Positions 24,141-36,481 are shown, numbered from the stretch's first letter. The stretch: DNA of 64,000 bases from Gnetum montanum (GCA_015680685.1 MNCI01006539.1:382159-446158), one strand, 5' to 3'. Made by a program: numbers and translations. The notes: a model not told the origin generated them from the sequence alone.

Positions 24141-26530
24141 ATGTCTTCGCACAAAAGCACTTCACCGCCTAGGACTAACACAAGAAGGAATCGACGGCAA
24201 GTTACACATGATGTTGACCCGCCAGTTCCTCAACAATTTCATGCGGTATATGTTCATCCTGATGAATATGTACCCAACTTCACCTTTATTCTCCACCAAG
24301 ATGAGCAGCTGTGTTGGTGTGACTTGGATGGTAACATAGTGTTACCTCCTGACCTTTTAGTCCCAAGTATGCTTCTTCGTGCTCTCACACAAATAGGTAT
24401 GCAACACTTACATGCAGAGTACATTGCACAGGACTATGATTTCAGAGACTATCATCCCACTGAAGTGTAATGTCAAAGGAACTTGCAACAGGAGAAACAC
24501 CATAAGTCCTTGAAGGGAAAATGGTCTAAGGATGCCCCACACATTTTAAGTGAAATTGAGGATGATGAACCTGCCTTAGACAATCACCCACATAACGATG
24601 TTCCTCCCCTTGACTTTGGCCAAGGGGTTGTGTATCAAAACCTTCATTCTACTATTCATAACCCATGTGCTGATACCAATAGACACAAAGAGTCTAAAAA
24701 GGAACAAGGACACATGACAAAGGTGGGCATTCTGATCGCAATCGCAATCGCAATCGAGGAAGAGACCACCGAAGAGAAGGTAGTAGACACCGTCATGATG
24801 GCGGTTCTCCTTCTTCTTCACCTTCATCGTCTCCTTCACCCTCTCCTTCCATGTTCAGACATAGCCATAGAGAAACAGATCATGAGGATAAGGGCAAAGA
24901 AAGTGGAAGTCATAGATGAGACAACCAAGACAAAGGACGAGGGCACTCTAGGGAGTCACATCATAGAAGAAGGGAGAGTAGGGAACCGCATAGACACCAT
25001 AGACGCTATGAACAAGATGATCATGATGAACCCCTACTTGCCACGTGAAGCATGCTAGATATAACTGGGGCCGTGAGAGTTCCAACAAGGCACCAAAAAC
25101 ATAGTAGGATCAAGAGGCTAGACATGAATAACATCCCACAATTTGAAGGGGGATATAACGTTGATCCTCAAAATCACTTACAAGCATTTCATGATGCTTG
25201 TGCCTTGCAAAACATAGAAAATGAGTGGCAAAAGCTTAAGTTATTCCCACGGATACTAATAAAACAAGCTGAAAGCTGGTACCAGTCCTTAAAACTGAAA
25301 TCCATTTGTAGGTGGAGTACGATGTTAGAACTGTTCAACAATAAGTACCAAACGTACTCCCAGGTGTCTAGCCTATGAAAGCAAATCCAAGGATGGAAAC
25401 AAGGAAGTCATGAACCCTTGGATGCTTCCATGGGCTGCTATTATGCACTCTTACATCATTGTCCTGGCCATGGTAATTCGTAGTGGGATCAACTATGCCA
25501 TCTCGTAGATGGGCTTAGGCATGAAACAATAAGGACCCTTCGGACTTATGCCCAACGAAGGTTATTTGAGCTTAGGTCCCATCAAATTCATAGATTGCTA
25601 GAGTAAATAGCTAAAGAAGAAGGTGAGCTACAAAAAAGAGAGAGTGCAGAAGAATACAACCGAGATCCTTCCCTCCAAAAGAAGGGAGTAAGATTTTGTG
25701 AGGATGAGGAACAGTCACCACTCGAAGAGATGGTGAATAGGAAAACCTTGCCTATTCAAAAGTTAGCATCAGAAGTATCGGTAAATATAGACCAAATGTG
25801 GGACTCCCTGGATAGTAGGTTTCAAATTGTGCTCAAAGTAGTAGAGGAGTCTAGGGAGTGAGGTAGTGACCATGACAAAAGGAAAAAGAGAGAAGCAGAA
25901 AATGCACATAACAAGGGTAAGGGTAAAGTTTCTATTATTGAAGAGGTTGTGGACTTAGATACGGATGATGATAGTGGATATGAGATCTATCAATATGACC
26001 ATCCTAAGGGATGTTGCCCTGTAATCTCACATTTACAAGAGTCTCGGTTGTATGCACTTAATCCACGTTTAAACAAATGGCAAACATCCCAATAGTTACC
26101 TTATCCCCAAGGTAACCCAAGGTAGTTCCACCAACCTTTAACATATTATCCAAGTGGAACTTCAACACAACCAATCAAGCAACATCAATAGTGGCATCAC
26201 CCACAATCATGGGGAATGCCACCACTAAGGCAGCAATATTCTTACTGGCAACCAGACCCATATGGATATTACGTGCAACATCTAATCTCTCCATGTGACT
26301 TTGTTGGTCATGTTACTCCCCAGCATCACTACCAAGATTGTGAGTACTATAGGACTCTCTCTCCTAGGGGTGACATTCCACAAGTATACCATCCTTCCAA
26401 TCCGACCGCATCTCTTCCACCAATAGCTCCATTACCACTTGCTCTAGCAATGCAAGGTGAGCTCCCTGCTCAGCCATAGCAACACAATGCCACAAGGGCT
26501 ATTAATCCTCAACCTACCATTAGTTCTGAC
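24141..26530 (+). pseudogene. Element A gag
   Basis: The first ATG is at 24141 (MSSHKSTSPPRTN). The frame is open to 24470, then broken. A Ser/Pro/His/Arg-rich basic stretch follows (about 24730-25040), then the gag core (open 25052-25378, with QNIENEWQKLKLFP and AESWYQSL, typical of the retrotransposon gag domain). The zinc knuckle is near 25975-26015, where the first two Cys have become Tyr (GYEIYQYDHPKGCC), unlike the intact CEICQYDHPKGCC of element C. A Gln/Pro/Tyr-rich region (26216-26479) leads to the protease. The knuckle damage and about ten stops mean no functional particle protein. Confidence 0.8.
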
Positions 26531-26577
26531 AATCATACTAAGAAAAGATCTTTCTTCAGAACCAACAGTCCAATCAA

Positions 26578-27680
26578 GTGGGTGAGTCTTTGGACGCCTT
26601 CATATCAACTAAAGCTTCGGAGCCCTCTTCAAACTTAACACCGCATTCAACACATATGATCATGCTAACACATGTCGTTACTGATTGGATCAAAGTTGAT
26701 CACCTTTCCAGGAAATTTTCTAATCCTAGGAGTCCCCTAATCTATCTACAAATCATTGGGAATGAGCCATGCAAAGCTCTTTTGGATTTAGGTTCCGGTG
26801 TAAACCTAATATCCCAAGAAATGTATAAGGCCTAGAACTTGTCCTCATTGAAAAAGAGTAGTGTCCATTTAGAGTTAGCTAACTAGTCCATCACTATCCC
26901 CTTGGGATTAGTGGAGGACATTGTTACCACTGTTTCTGGATGGTCGTATTCGGCTGACTTCCTAGTGATCTAAGTGAATAATAGTAAGGGGGACTTCCTA
27001 ATCATCATGGGAAGGGCATGGCTAAGCACTATCGATGCATGCCTAAGTATCCACGATCTTTCTCTAGAAATATCTAAGGAAAACACTTTTGGAAAGATCG
27101 AGAAGAAGAAGGTTCCATGCATTGCATATAGTGACACAGGGTGCAATTGCATGCAGAGATCATGGGTTGTGCAGAGTTTGACATTGCCTGCATGCAATCA
27201 ATGTGTACAAATGATCAACATACAAAGGTGCCTATATGTAGTAGCCACACGACAAGAAGACACCCAGTGGCTGATAGCTGATCAAGAAAGTAGCTCACTT
27301 ATATGCATGGAACTGAATGAGGGTTTGACTTGTGCTTACATAGATAGCATTGATGAATTAGAGCAAGTCCACCACAAACTTCTAAGTCCTAACTTAGAAA
27401 ACATCAACTGGGGGAAGTTGGAAATTCCTAAGAAATTTAAACAAGAGCCCCTAGAGCTAAAACCATTACCCACCGGTATGGAATCCATGTTCCTTAAGAA
27501 TGGAAAACCGGTAATCATCAACACGAGACTTGCTCTACGACAAAAAAAAAGTCTACTCAAGGTAATAAACAAGTGGTCAAAACACTTCACCTGGTCATAT
27601 CTGGAATTAACTGGAATAGATCCTAGGATATGCCAGCATAGGATTTACACTGACTCCTCCATGAGACCTTGAAAACAACC
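26578..27680 (+). pseudogene. Element A protease region
   Basis: Open 26578-26835, with the aspartic protease site ALLDLGSGVNLI near 26780-26815, a variant of the ALCDLGA pattern of Athila-type elements. A stop follows, and the region continues in frame 26974-27672 with the FLIIMGRAWLSTIDACL segment, typical of the second half of the protease. It processes the polyprotein. Confidence 0.75.
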
Positions 27681-27798
27681 ACAGAGGCGATTGAACCCAA
27701 AGTTGAAGTAAGTAGTAAAAGAAGAAATTGAACAGCTTCTAAAGGTTGGGTTTATATTCCCCATTGCTAATAGCGAATGGGTTAGCCCCTTAGTAATC

Positions 27799-29100
27799 GT
27801 GCCTAAAAAGGGAGGCAAATGGAGGGTGTGCATAGATTTTAGGCTGTTAAACATGGAAACATTCAAGGATCACTTTCCATTGCCATTTGTTGACCAAGTC
27901 TTAGACACACTCAAAGGGCATCGCTATTATAGTTTTCTGGATGGCTATAGTGGATATAACCAAATACAAATGGCCCCAAAAGACCAAGCCAAAACTACGT
28001 TCACCAGTCCTTGGGGAACGTTTGCATACAAACAAATACCATTTGGCTTGTGCAATGTCCCTGCCACGTTTCAACACTTAGTTCTAAGCATATTCCAACA
28101 GCAGATAGGAAATGGTGTGGAAGTCTTTATGGATGACTTCTCCACTTATGGAGCAAATTTTGATCAAGCCTTGGATCGGTTAGAGCAAGTATTAAAAAGA
28201 TGTGTAGAGACTAATCTAAGGCTCAACTGGCAAAAAAGCCATTTAATGGTCCAAGAAGGCGTAGTACTTGCACATAAAATTTCACATGTAGGGATAGAGG
28301 TAGACCCTAAGAAAATCAAGGTCATCCAAGGAATTACCTGTCAACCGAAAACTATCAAAGACATTTTGTCATTCCTTGGACACATTGGCTACTATAGGAG
28401 ATTCATAGAGAACTTTTCAAAGGTTTCCAAACCATTGGTAGAGTTAACAAAAAAGGACGTACCCTTCGAGTGGACCAGGGAATGCGAACTAGCCTTCCAA
28501 ACTTTGAAGCAGAAGCTGGTAGAAACACCCATTCTACAAGCTCCTGACTGGTTCAAACCATTCCATGTCATGATTGATGCATCCAACTATGCCTTAGGAG
28601 TCGTACTTACACAGTTAGATGATCAAAAATGCCCTTATTACATCCACTATGCAAGTAGAAGTATAACTGGTGCACAATTTAACTACACTACTATAGAAAA
28701 AGAATTAATTGTTGTAGTGTTTGCACTAGAAAAATTTAGGTACTATGTATTAGGATACAAAGTATTCATACACACAGATCATAGTGCAATCTAGTTCCTC
28801 ATGAATAAGCCAATGGTAAGCCCCCGTATTATACGATGGCTGGTAATCCTACAAGAGTTCAATCTAACGATGATCGATCGTAAAGGCACTGAGAACATAG
28901 TTGCCAATCATTTATCTCAGTTGCGCTGGGATAGCAAAGAGGATGAGTATCCTATTTCTGGTCACTTCCCTGGTGAGTTCCTCTTTGCCGGTGTAGTGAA
29001 TGACCAATCACCCATGGAGACAAACTGGTACAGTAGCATTCTGACCTATCTCCTTACCCAACAAACACCACAAGATTTAGACCTTAAGAAGAAACAATAG
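27799..29100 (+). pseudogene. Element A reverse transcriptase and RNase H
   Basis: The longest open frame of the window outside the copia element (27799-28794, 331 codons). RT motifs in order: VPKKGGKWRVCIDFRLLN, FLDGYSGYNQI, PFGLCNVPATFQ, and the active site VFMDDFSTYG near 28120-28150, all apparently intact. RNase H begins near 28565 (VMIDASNYALGVVL) and continues through IEKELIVVVFALEKFRYY to the THTDHSAI box, where a stop (28792-28794) interrupts; 28801-29100 carries the end (NIVANHLSQL). Upstream pol sequence is broken, so this is a fragment rather than an expressible enzyme. Confidence 0.88.
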
Positions 29101-29189
29101 TTTCTTCACAGAGCCAAGTACTTTATGGAAATTAATGGACAACTTTACAAAGTATGTCTCGATGGCTTGGTTCAATAATGTATTCCTGA

Positions 29190-30310
29190 TAGAGATCAAC
29201 TGAGAGTTCTCTAAGATGCTCATGAGGGCCCTTGTGGGGGTCACTATGCTGGGAGACAAACGACTATTAAGATCCTACTTGTAGAGTATTATTAGCCTAC
29301 CTTGTTCCAGGACACCCATCAATTCATCCAATCTTGTGAGCATTGCCAATGTGATGGGGGAATGACTACTAGAATGGAGGATTTGCAACAATGGATTCAA
29401 CCGCTAGAACCCTTCAACATTTGGGGGATTGATTTCATGGGGCCCATTACACCAATATCCAATGGAAAAGCTTACATTGTAGTTGCGGTAGACTACTTAA
29501 CAAAATGGGCTAAAGCAGCTACTGTTAAAGGTTACACATCTTCTACAGCTACATGATTTGTTCAACAATAAGTCATCAACAGGTTTGGTGTGCCACATGC
29601 ACTTATCTCAGATAATGGTACACACTTTACAAGTCCAACTTTTCGAAAGCTAATGCAACGCTTAGGGGTTGAGCACAATTTGACTACACCATACCACCCC
29701 CAAGAAGATGGTCAAGCTGAGGTCACTAATAGGGAGATTACCCTGATACTGACCAGAACTATTAGCAAATATAGGTGAGATTGGAGCAGTAAACTGAATG
29801 ATGCTCTTTGGGCATATCGCTCCACATGGAAAATCCCTATAGGTTATCCTCCCTACAAGTTAGTGTATGGAAAATTTCCAATGCTCCCTATCCAAACTGA
29901 GCTCTATACATTAGCCACGGCATATGACCTCAACCTTGACCTTGATCTAGCACAAAAAAAACGTTGATGACTCTTAACTTGCTAGACGAGAATCGATTAG
30001 CTGCCATATCTTCTAATGAGTTGCACAAGGCATTTAATAAACAACATCATGACTTGAAAATTAGGAAAGTTAAGTATCAACCAGGTGATAAGGTTCTCTA
30101 CTGGAACCCCAAACATGTGCCACAATGTACCAAATTTCAAACATTGTCGGAAGGACCTTACATTATCTATGCAACTTTTCCTTCAGGGGCCATGACTATA
30201 TGTAAACCTGAGAGCCCAAATAAGAGACTGTTAGTCAACATGCAACAAACAAAACCCTTCCATGAGTTTAACATAGCCAGAACATATGCTACCTCTGTAA
30301 GAAAAACCTT
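29190..30310 (+). pseudogene. Element A integrase
   Basis: Zinc-binding part near 29215-29350 (HEGPCGGHYAG-type, then CEHCQ), then the catalytic core: WGIDFMGP (first Asp, near 29430), ISDNGTHFTS (second Asp, near 29610) and GQAEVTNRE (Glu, near 29720). The DDE triad is therefore present. The C-terminal part (29964-30310) is coding to the FHEFNIART end. Stops near 29100, 29180, 29290, 29556 and 29780 split it. No chromodomain is seen, as expected for this branch. Confidence 0.85.
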
Positions 30311-32550
30311 GCTCATTATTTCGGATCTCCTCCTTCCAATTCAGTCATGGGGGAGATGGCCACCCTTGCTAATCATTGAAGGCCCTCAGTTCTTTCTAAG
30401 TTTTTGTTTTACACATTTTTTTTTTACATATTTTTGTTTTAAAAATTTCTTTAATCTTTCTTTTTTTTGTTTTACACCATCATTCATATTTTTACCACTT
30501 CTTTGTGTGATTACTTTATTTTTTTCGTCACCCAATAAGTGTTCATGATGGTGGTATGAATAATATCATATCGATTGCTAATGTTTGGATTTTGCCTTTG
30601 AAGTACAATGTTGATATTAAGGTATGGTTGTTTTGATTAAACAGGCAATGAGTCCACATCGTTCATGCATCCATGAAATCCTATGGTCTCCCTTGGCTTG
30701 GAACTATATAGTCCCTTTCTTTAATAAAACTGTTATGATTGGGTATTTCTCACACTAAGGAAAGACTCAAAGGATGAAAATGGTGTGACTTCAAAATAAT
30801 TCTATGCATTTGTACTGGCTATTCTCTTGAGTGCTTGGATGCTTTTTCTTTGGGTTTTCCACCATTCTGACCATTCATCAAATCACTGGAAGTTGAGTTC
30901 ATAAAAATAAGTCTTTGCATGGTGTGGTTCTCATGTGAAAAACACAAAAAAAAAGAGAAAAATGAGTGAGAATTCAAAGCACACCCCTTAGACACAATAA
31001 TGATCTTAGGCTACACGCACTGGTTATGCCATTGGAAAGACATGTTACCCATGCCTAAAGGTTCCCTCTAACTAAGGCCCATTTTTGCTTCCTGGTTCTC
31101 CATCTCGCTCTCCTTGGAATGGTGGTGACTTTTTATAGAGGCATTCTTGTTGCTCTAAGAGGATGGATTGGTCAATTGTGTTGATGCGAGGTCACTGAAT
31201 GTGGTTGGTTTGAGTCCAGATTTGGAATGAGTTCTACTCGATCACATTAATCATGAAACACACAAGGGACTTTACAAAAAATTATTTTTGGGTTTCCATT
31301 CCATTCTCTCCTCTCCACCTTTCTTTTCCATTTCTCACCTCATTGCCGGTTTTATCATTAGTCTATATCTTGATTGATGCATTGTTCTTCCTTGGTGATT
31401 TCTTATGGGTAAGTTTTTAACTCTTGCTTCCAATTGACATTCCTAGAGCCTACAAACTCTTTCGTTTGTGGGTGTGTGAGGACACTAAAGGCATGAGCTT
31501 GCTTTGGGGAGGACCCACTGGCATTTCTTTTTAGTGCATTTGTTAACTTCTTTTCCTTAAACATTTCTTGTAATCAACAATTTTTGTTTCATCCCCATCT
31601 ATGACATCCATTTTATTGGCGTTGTTGTTGTTACTTTTTCTCCACCTTTCTTATTCCTTATCTTTCTCCACCCTTTCACTATCAGAGGTTTGTTCTTAGT
31701 CATGGAGGCTTGGGTACAAAATTTTTTAGTTTTTCCTAACCTCTACACCTTAGGTAGTCACCAGTGTTAAAACTCTAGAACTAGTATCTTCCATAACCAC
31801 AACTCAGCCAATGCACTTCACATCGAGGCAAGGTATCAACTACATTGTGATTTATCTACCCTCACTCATTTGTGACTGTGTTGTGTGTGTAGATGGCGTT
31901 GTCATTGTTACCTTTTCTCCACCTTTCTTATTCCTTATCTTTCTCCACCCTTTCACTACCAAAGGTTTGTTCTTAGTCATGGGGGCTCGGGCACAAAATT
32001 TTTTAGTTTTTCCTAACCTCTACACCTTAGGTAGTCACCAGTGCTAAAACTCCAGAACTAGTATCTGCCATAACCACAACTCAGCCAATGCACTTCACAT
32101 CGAGGCAAGGTATCAACTACATTGTGATTTATCTACCCTCGTTCATTTGTGACTATGTTGTGTGTGTAGATGGCGATCATACAATAATGGATTGGGCCTG
32201 GAGGATGCACTCAAGATGGACCGAAACTGGAACATTTATAAAAGGAGCAAGATTGGTGGTGTGGTAATGGATGAACAATGACAGGCGCAATTTTGGCATC
32301 GATAGCAACATGTCTTATTCTTTTCTCTCTCTCTTCTTCTTCTCTTTCAGCTACCAATAAGGTTGGATGTCATTTATGTATAGTGTTCACTTTTGTGGTC
32401 ATGAACACTAATGCTATCATATATTCTATTGTTGGTCCATTCACTGGGCACATTGAGTCAATCACCCCATTCCACCATCAATAGTCATTCAGTCAATAAT
32501 CCCATACCTTTCTAATATTTTGTAAGAAACTTGAGGATGAGTTTTCATTT
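30311..32550 (+). other. Non-coding 3' region of element A
   Basis: About 2.2 kb between pol and the 3' LTR with only short frames and no envelope-like protein. It holds poly-T rich sequence (30400-30530), the ggaaagacatgttacccat motif (31036), and a 277-bp tandem duplication (31618-32171). Element C has the same region at 40920-42905. Confidence 0.7.
31618..32171 (+). repeat. 277-bp tandem duplication in element A
   Basis: Unit 1 31618-31894 and unit 2 31895-32171 are nearly identical; for example tcagccaatgcacttcacat recurs at 31804 and 32081. Element C has a single copy (about 42277-42555). Confidence 0.9.
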
Positions 32551-32563
32551 AGTCATGGGGGTA
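32551..32563 (+). promoter_or_regulatory. Element A polypurine tract
   Basis: agtcatgggggta immediately before the 3' LTR, the plus-strand primer position; the equivalent in C is agttatgggggta. Confidence 0.7.
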
Positions 32564-33384
32564 TGATGAATCGTGATATCGCATATGTGATATCGCATCT
32601 GCGATGTCAGATCAACCATGCAATATCGGATACCCGATATCACGACCTATCTCCTTATCTATAAATAAGAGGTAGCGCCCTTGGTTTCCATAGTTAGAAA
32701 TTAGTCCCTTAGCCAAACTCTTGCCATTTTCTCCCTCCAGAGTTAGAATTATTTTTGTGTGCCTACATTAGGAGTCATAGAGTGAATGGATCTTTATTCG
32801 AGCATTGTGTACCTGAGCACAGTTTGTGTACAGCAATAAAGATGAAATTTATGATAAACCTTGCAGCATATAGAGTAGATTAATTAGCGTTAATTATTAT
32901 TTAATGCTTTCATAGTTAATTAATGATTTCTCTCACCCTACAACTCTCTTAGTTAAATACACTTAGTAGGACAACTTCGAGCATGCGTGTAGCGCTTGGT
33001 AACCTAGTAACGATTAGCGTTTGGTAATCCCAGTAGCGTTGCACTAGTTTAGGATGTGCACGACAAGTGGCAACGGATACTGGTGTTAGGAGAACTTAGA
33101 ACCTAGTTAATGAATAGTTAAATTAGATTAGTTACTTAGTTATTTCTCTCTCCCCTCCTTATTAGCATAGGATATAAAACAAATAAGAGCCATAAAAATC
33201 ATATGCCTCAAGCTTACTTAACCATACAACCGTGACATACAAGTAAGTTTGAGAAGACAATGATTAATCAACCCGTTATCATTCCACAAAGACGCATAGG
33301 CACTTAGTCCTTGGAATTCGACTGGATCGTTCATAAAATGCTTGTATTCATATGGTGAGCATAGGGGTACCTCGCCGCTCATCA
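32564..33384 (+). repeat. Element A 3' LTR
   Basis: Starts tgatgaatcgtgatatcgc and ends gccgctcatca. It keeps two gatatcgc-type palindromic units plus cccgatatc near its 5' end; the 5' LTR keeps fewer. The 33218-33400 minus-strand frame is a shadow. Confidence 0.92.
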
Positions 33385-33389
33385 TTTGG

Positions 33390-34400
33390 AAAAGCCTCAA
33401 GAAAACATTATTGAGTAGGATAGACTAATGGAGGGACTATCATTTTCGAAACAAACTGCTATTCAAGAATGAAAAAATTTGTATTCCCAATTATGATTTT
33501 AGAAGAAAAATTTTGGTTAAAAAGCATTATGATGACATGGAAGATTAAATGGAAAAAGATAAAACATTGGAGCTTGTGGGTAGGCACTATTTTTAGCCTG
33601 GAATGACCTCTAAAGTCTCCAAATTTATGAAGGAGTATTTAACATGTCAAAAATTCAAGGAAAATAAAGCAGTTGAGGAACACTTTATGCCTTTTCCAAT
33701 TCCCAAGGATCCATGGGAAAGTATGTTAATCAATTTTGGAAGTGGGATTCTAAAGATCAAAAGTGACAATGATGCTATATTTGTAGTAGTGAGTAGATTT
33801 TCCAAGATGGCACATTTCATTTCGTACAAAAAGATGAGAGATGCATCTCATGTTGCAAATTTGTTTTTTCAGCATATTATGAAGTTGCATGGGATTCCTT
33901 TAAATATTGTTAGTAACAAAGACTTCAAGTTCACTAGTTATTTTTTAAGACTCCTTGGAAAATTTTAGGAATAAAGTTGAATTTTGCTAGTGCATAACAT
34001 CCACCATATTATGGCTAAACTGCAGTAGCCAATAATATATGTGTTGAATATTTTAAGATGTTTATGTGAGGGATTGCCTAATAGGTGGGAAAATTTGTTG
34101 TGTCATGCTAAGTTTTCTTATAATAATGCTTTTCATATTATTATTTGAAAAGCCCATTTGAGGTTAATTATGGGTTTGATCTAAAGATGGTGGACGATGT
34201 TAGGAGCTTTGATGAAGAAGCTCAATTGAGTGTTGCTTTTGTACAAGAGATGATGGATCTTTATGCTTAAGTAAAGGCTAATCTCAAGAAGAAGGCTAAA
34301 GAAAGAATCCTTAAGAGAAATAAGGATAAAAGAAAACCCAAAATTAATGTTGGTGATATTGTTTGAATGCATTTGAAGAAGAAGAGATTAAGAGGCATTA
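33390..34400 (+). pseudogene. Element B integrase
   Basis: Continues element B after the insertion of A. The zinc-binding part (YLTCQKFK) and core are open from 33603 to 33968. The first catalytic Asp position reads WESMLINFGSG (Asp to Asn) and the second reads IVSNKDFKFTS (Asp to Asn), so two of three DDE residues are lost. C-terminal sequence with stops follows to 34400. Confidence 0.8.
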
Positions 34401-34790
34401 ACTTTCCAAAATTGAAAGCCAAGAATATGAGTCCTTTTAGGATAAAGATCAAAATTAATAATAATGCTTTTGAAATTAACTTACCAAATGATGTGGGTAT
34501 GCCTTTTGTATTTAATGTTATAAACTTTGTACATTACCATGAACCAGTGGATGATAAAATCTTATAGGACATTGATGAATTGAAGGATGCTATTGATGAG
34601 TCCAAGCCTTCACAAGAGAGGAAGGTAATTGTACTCAAGAAGAAAGAAGCTTCCAACAATTGTGGAGTGAAGAGGCATGAGTACTTGATCCATTGGGAGG
34701 ATTAAACTACTAATGATGTTGTATGGGTCCATGAGACCCAACTTGTTAAGTGGGGGATCACTTCTACCCCTACTCCCTTATTCACCTGAG
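34400..34790 (+). pseudogene. Element B chromodomain-like C-terminus
   Basis: After the integrase, the frame carries a NFVHYHEPVDDKIL segment and then, near 34670-34750, EYLIHWED and DVVWVHETQL, which match the core of chromodomains (EYLVKWxG...ATWE). Such domains steer integration to heterochromatin in chromoviruses. One or two stops interrupt it. Confidence 0.65.
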
Positions 34791-34800
34791 TTTACTTTTT

Positions 34801-34815
34801 GAAGGGTGGGAGAGA
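34801..34815 (+). promoter_or_regulatory. Element B polypurine tract
   Basis: gaagggtgggagaga directly upstream of the 3' LTR. Confidence 0.7.
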
Positions 34816-35411
34816 TAGTATAGAGACATCTCTTTTAAGCCCCTTTTACCCCTACAGATGCTTAATTTGTAGGTTTGGAAAGCTAGAGAGATGTATATGT
34901 GTGAGCTACAAGAAAAAACACAGAGATGTCCCAAGTGCCTAAGATACATCTAACCAAAAGAGAAGACATTTTTAACTCTATGTTTAGGATAAATATAGAG
35001 GTTGGATTGCTTATTAATCATAGATGAAGAGAGGGGAAAAGAGAGAGAGTTATGATAGAGACATTATAGGTGTGCGTATTTATGGTTAAGGGTATGTGAT
35101 CTTGGCCATAACTCTTTGTATGTGGGTTTGATCTCAAATGTGTGTGTGGAAAGATCTAGATTGATTGAACCTTGTATTGAGATAAATCATTGTGTGATTA
35201 TAGAGTCTCATTCTTTGTAATGGTGTTGAGTGTGTGAGGATTGAATATGATTCAAGTGGTGATTTCATTGTAATTATAATCTTCTTGATTTAATTTAAGA
35301 CAGCTAGTTTTTCTAGCTTTTCTAGCAATTAACTTATCATATGTTTTTTTTTTTAATTTCTAGATTTAGTATGTTTGAAGGGTTAAAGCAAATTGGAGTA
35401 ACCCTTCTCCA
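34816..35411 (+). repeat. Element B 3' LTR
   Basis: 596 bp, uninterrupted, used as the reference to reconstruct where the 5' LTR pieces belong. It ends ccttctcca; the first bases (tagtatag) suggest a mutated TG start. Confidence 0.82.
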
Positions 35412-36442
35412 TTGAAGAAGGTGTGTGCCATAAGAAAAAATTCAGCCATTGAGATTAGCACCTAGAAAAATGAGCCCTAAAGTAGTAGAAGATGAGCAAT
35501 CACTACAAGAACTAAGTGGGCATGCTTAAAGAAGTAAATAAAAAAAGGATTTCATTGACTAAGACAAAGATGAATAACATTCTTCAGTAACACAATGACT
35601 TGTGGAAACCCATCTTTGATGGGCTTAATATGTATAATCAAGTAGAGATCCACCTAAAAGAGCTACAAATTGATTAGATGACAAAGTATATGAAGCTCAC
35701 CAACTTCACTATGTAATCCTAGAAATGTTAACTATTGGAAGGTCATGGTCAGAACCTGAAAAGCAAGTAGCTAGCTCATACATCTCGTATGAGGGTAAGT
35801 TTAAACTCTACAAGGAGACTAAGTAGAAGCTAGAAATGGTCAATGCTAAGCTTTAGGTTCTTAAGGCAAGATTTGAAGATTAGTGAGTAGTTTTATCTAG
35901 CTAAGAGAAGGGTAAACCACTAATAGCTATAAAATAGAATAAAAATGTTTAACATTAAATGCAAGAAATTAGTAACTTGGTTTGTTAATGGTAAGGAACC
36001 ATTATCTACTCTACCTTGTCCCTAAACAGTGCCAATACTGGAGACTCTAGGTGAAGCTACCTAGACCATAAATGATCTTAGTAATAGGGAGGCAAAGATG
36101 AAGGTACTACTAAGTGCCTTCTAACTTTTAGAATTAGTAGCAATTGAGCAACTAAGACCACCTTTAGCACCAATATATAAGGAGTTATCACCTCCTAATA
36201 CCACTTAGAGCAATTATCGTAGGATCATTCTTATAGATGTTAGATAAGTCCAATTTTGTAATGTGTTCAATTTTGTTAAAGTTTAATTATAAATCATTCT
36301 AATATTTTTTTCTATCATGCAACATTCAATTTATAGTTAGACAGTTAGTTAATAAGTCACTCTATTACTTCTTTAAATTTGTAATTAACTTGATCTCATT
36401 TTTGTTCACTTGAGGAGGAGTTTTTAGTTAGTTGTGGGAGTA
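35412..36442 (+). pseudogene. Right half of decayed region D, ending in a polypurine tract
   Basis: Purine-rich, stop-riddled, helical-looking coding remnant (35430-36240), similar in style to 10020-11960. A non-coding stretch follows that resembles the end of element A (cttgaggaggagtttttagtt versus cttgaggatgagttttcattt at 32530), ending in ttgtgggagta, a polypurine tract. I infer that it is the 3' end of an old Athila-like element into which B inserted. Confidence 0.45.
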
Positions 36443-36481
36443 TGATGAATAATAAATTAGTCAACCTTATTGATGCATATG

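Larger units (their letters stand above)
23204..33384 (+). mobile_element. Element A: full-length Athila-like Ty3/gypsy retrotransposon (10.2 kb)
   Basis: Bounded by LTRs at 23204-24008 and 32564-33384, with a perfect 5-bp target duplication tttgg (23199-23203 and 33385-33389). Between them are a primer site, gag, protease, RT, RNase H, integrase, a 2.2-kb non-coding 3' region and a polypurine tract. The protease motif ALLDLGSGVNLI and RT box VFMDDFSTYG are characteristic of the Athila/Tat branch. Stops in gag and pol show it is inactive. By eye the two LTRs differ at roughly 20 of the first 230 aligned bases, so the insertion is old. It sits between RNase H and integrase of element B. Confidence 0.92.
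11961..35411 (+). mobile_element. Element B: chromodomain-type Ty3/gypsy retrotransposon, split by three insertions
   Basis: Two related LTRs bound it: the 5' copy is in three pieces (11961-12141, 13064-13246, 19610-19841, about 590 bp in all) and the 3' copy is at 34816-35411 (596 bp). Inside are a tRNA-iMet type primer site, gag with a damaged zinc knuckle, protease-like sequence, RT, RNase H, integrase and a C-terminal chromodomain-like segment, which together point to a chromovirus. Possible target duplication: atgaa (11956-11960) versus ttgaa (35412-35416), one mismatch. Subtracting the 922-bp insert, the 6.36-kb caulimovirid and the 10.2-kb element A leaves about 6 kb, a normal length for this class. 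All coding parts are broken. Confidence 0.85.

Noticed and set aside
30311-32550. Envelope-like third ORF in element A
   Set aside because: Only short, unrelated frames; poly-T tracts and a tandem duplication explain the sequence.
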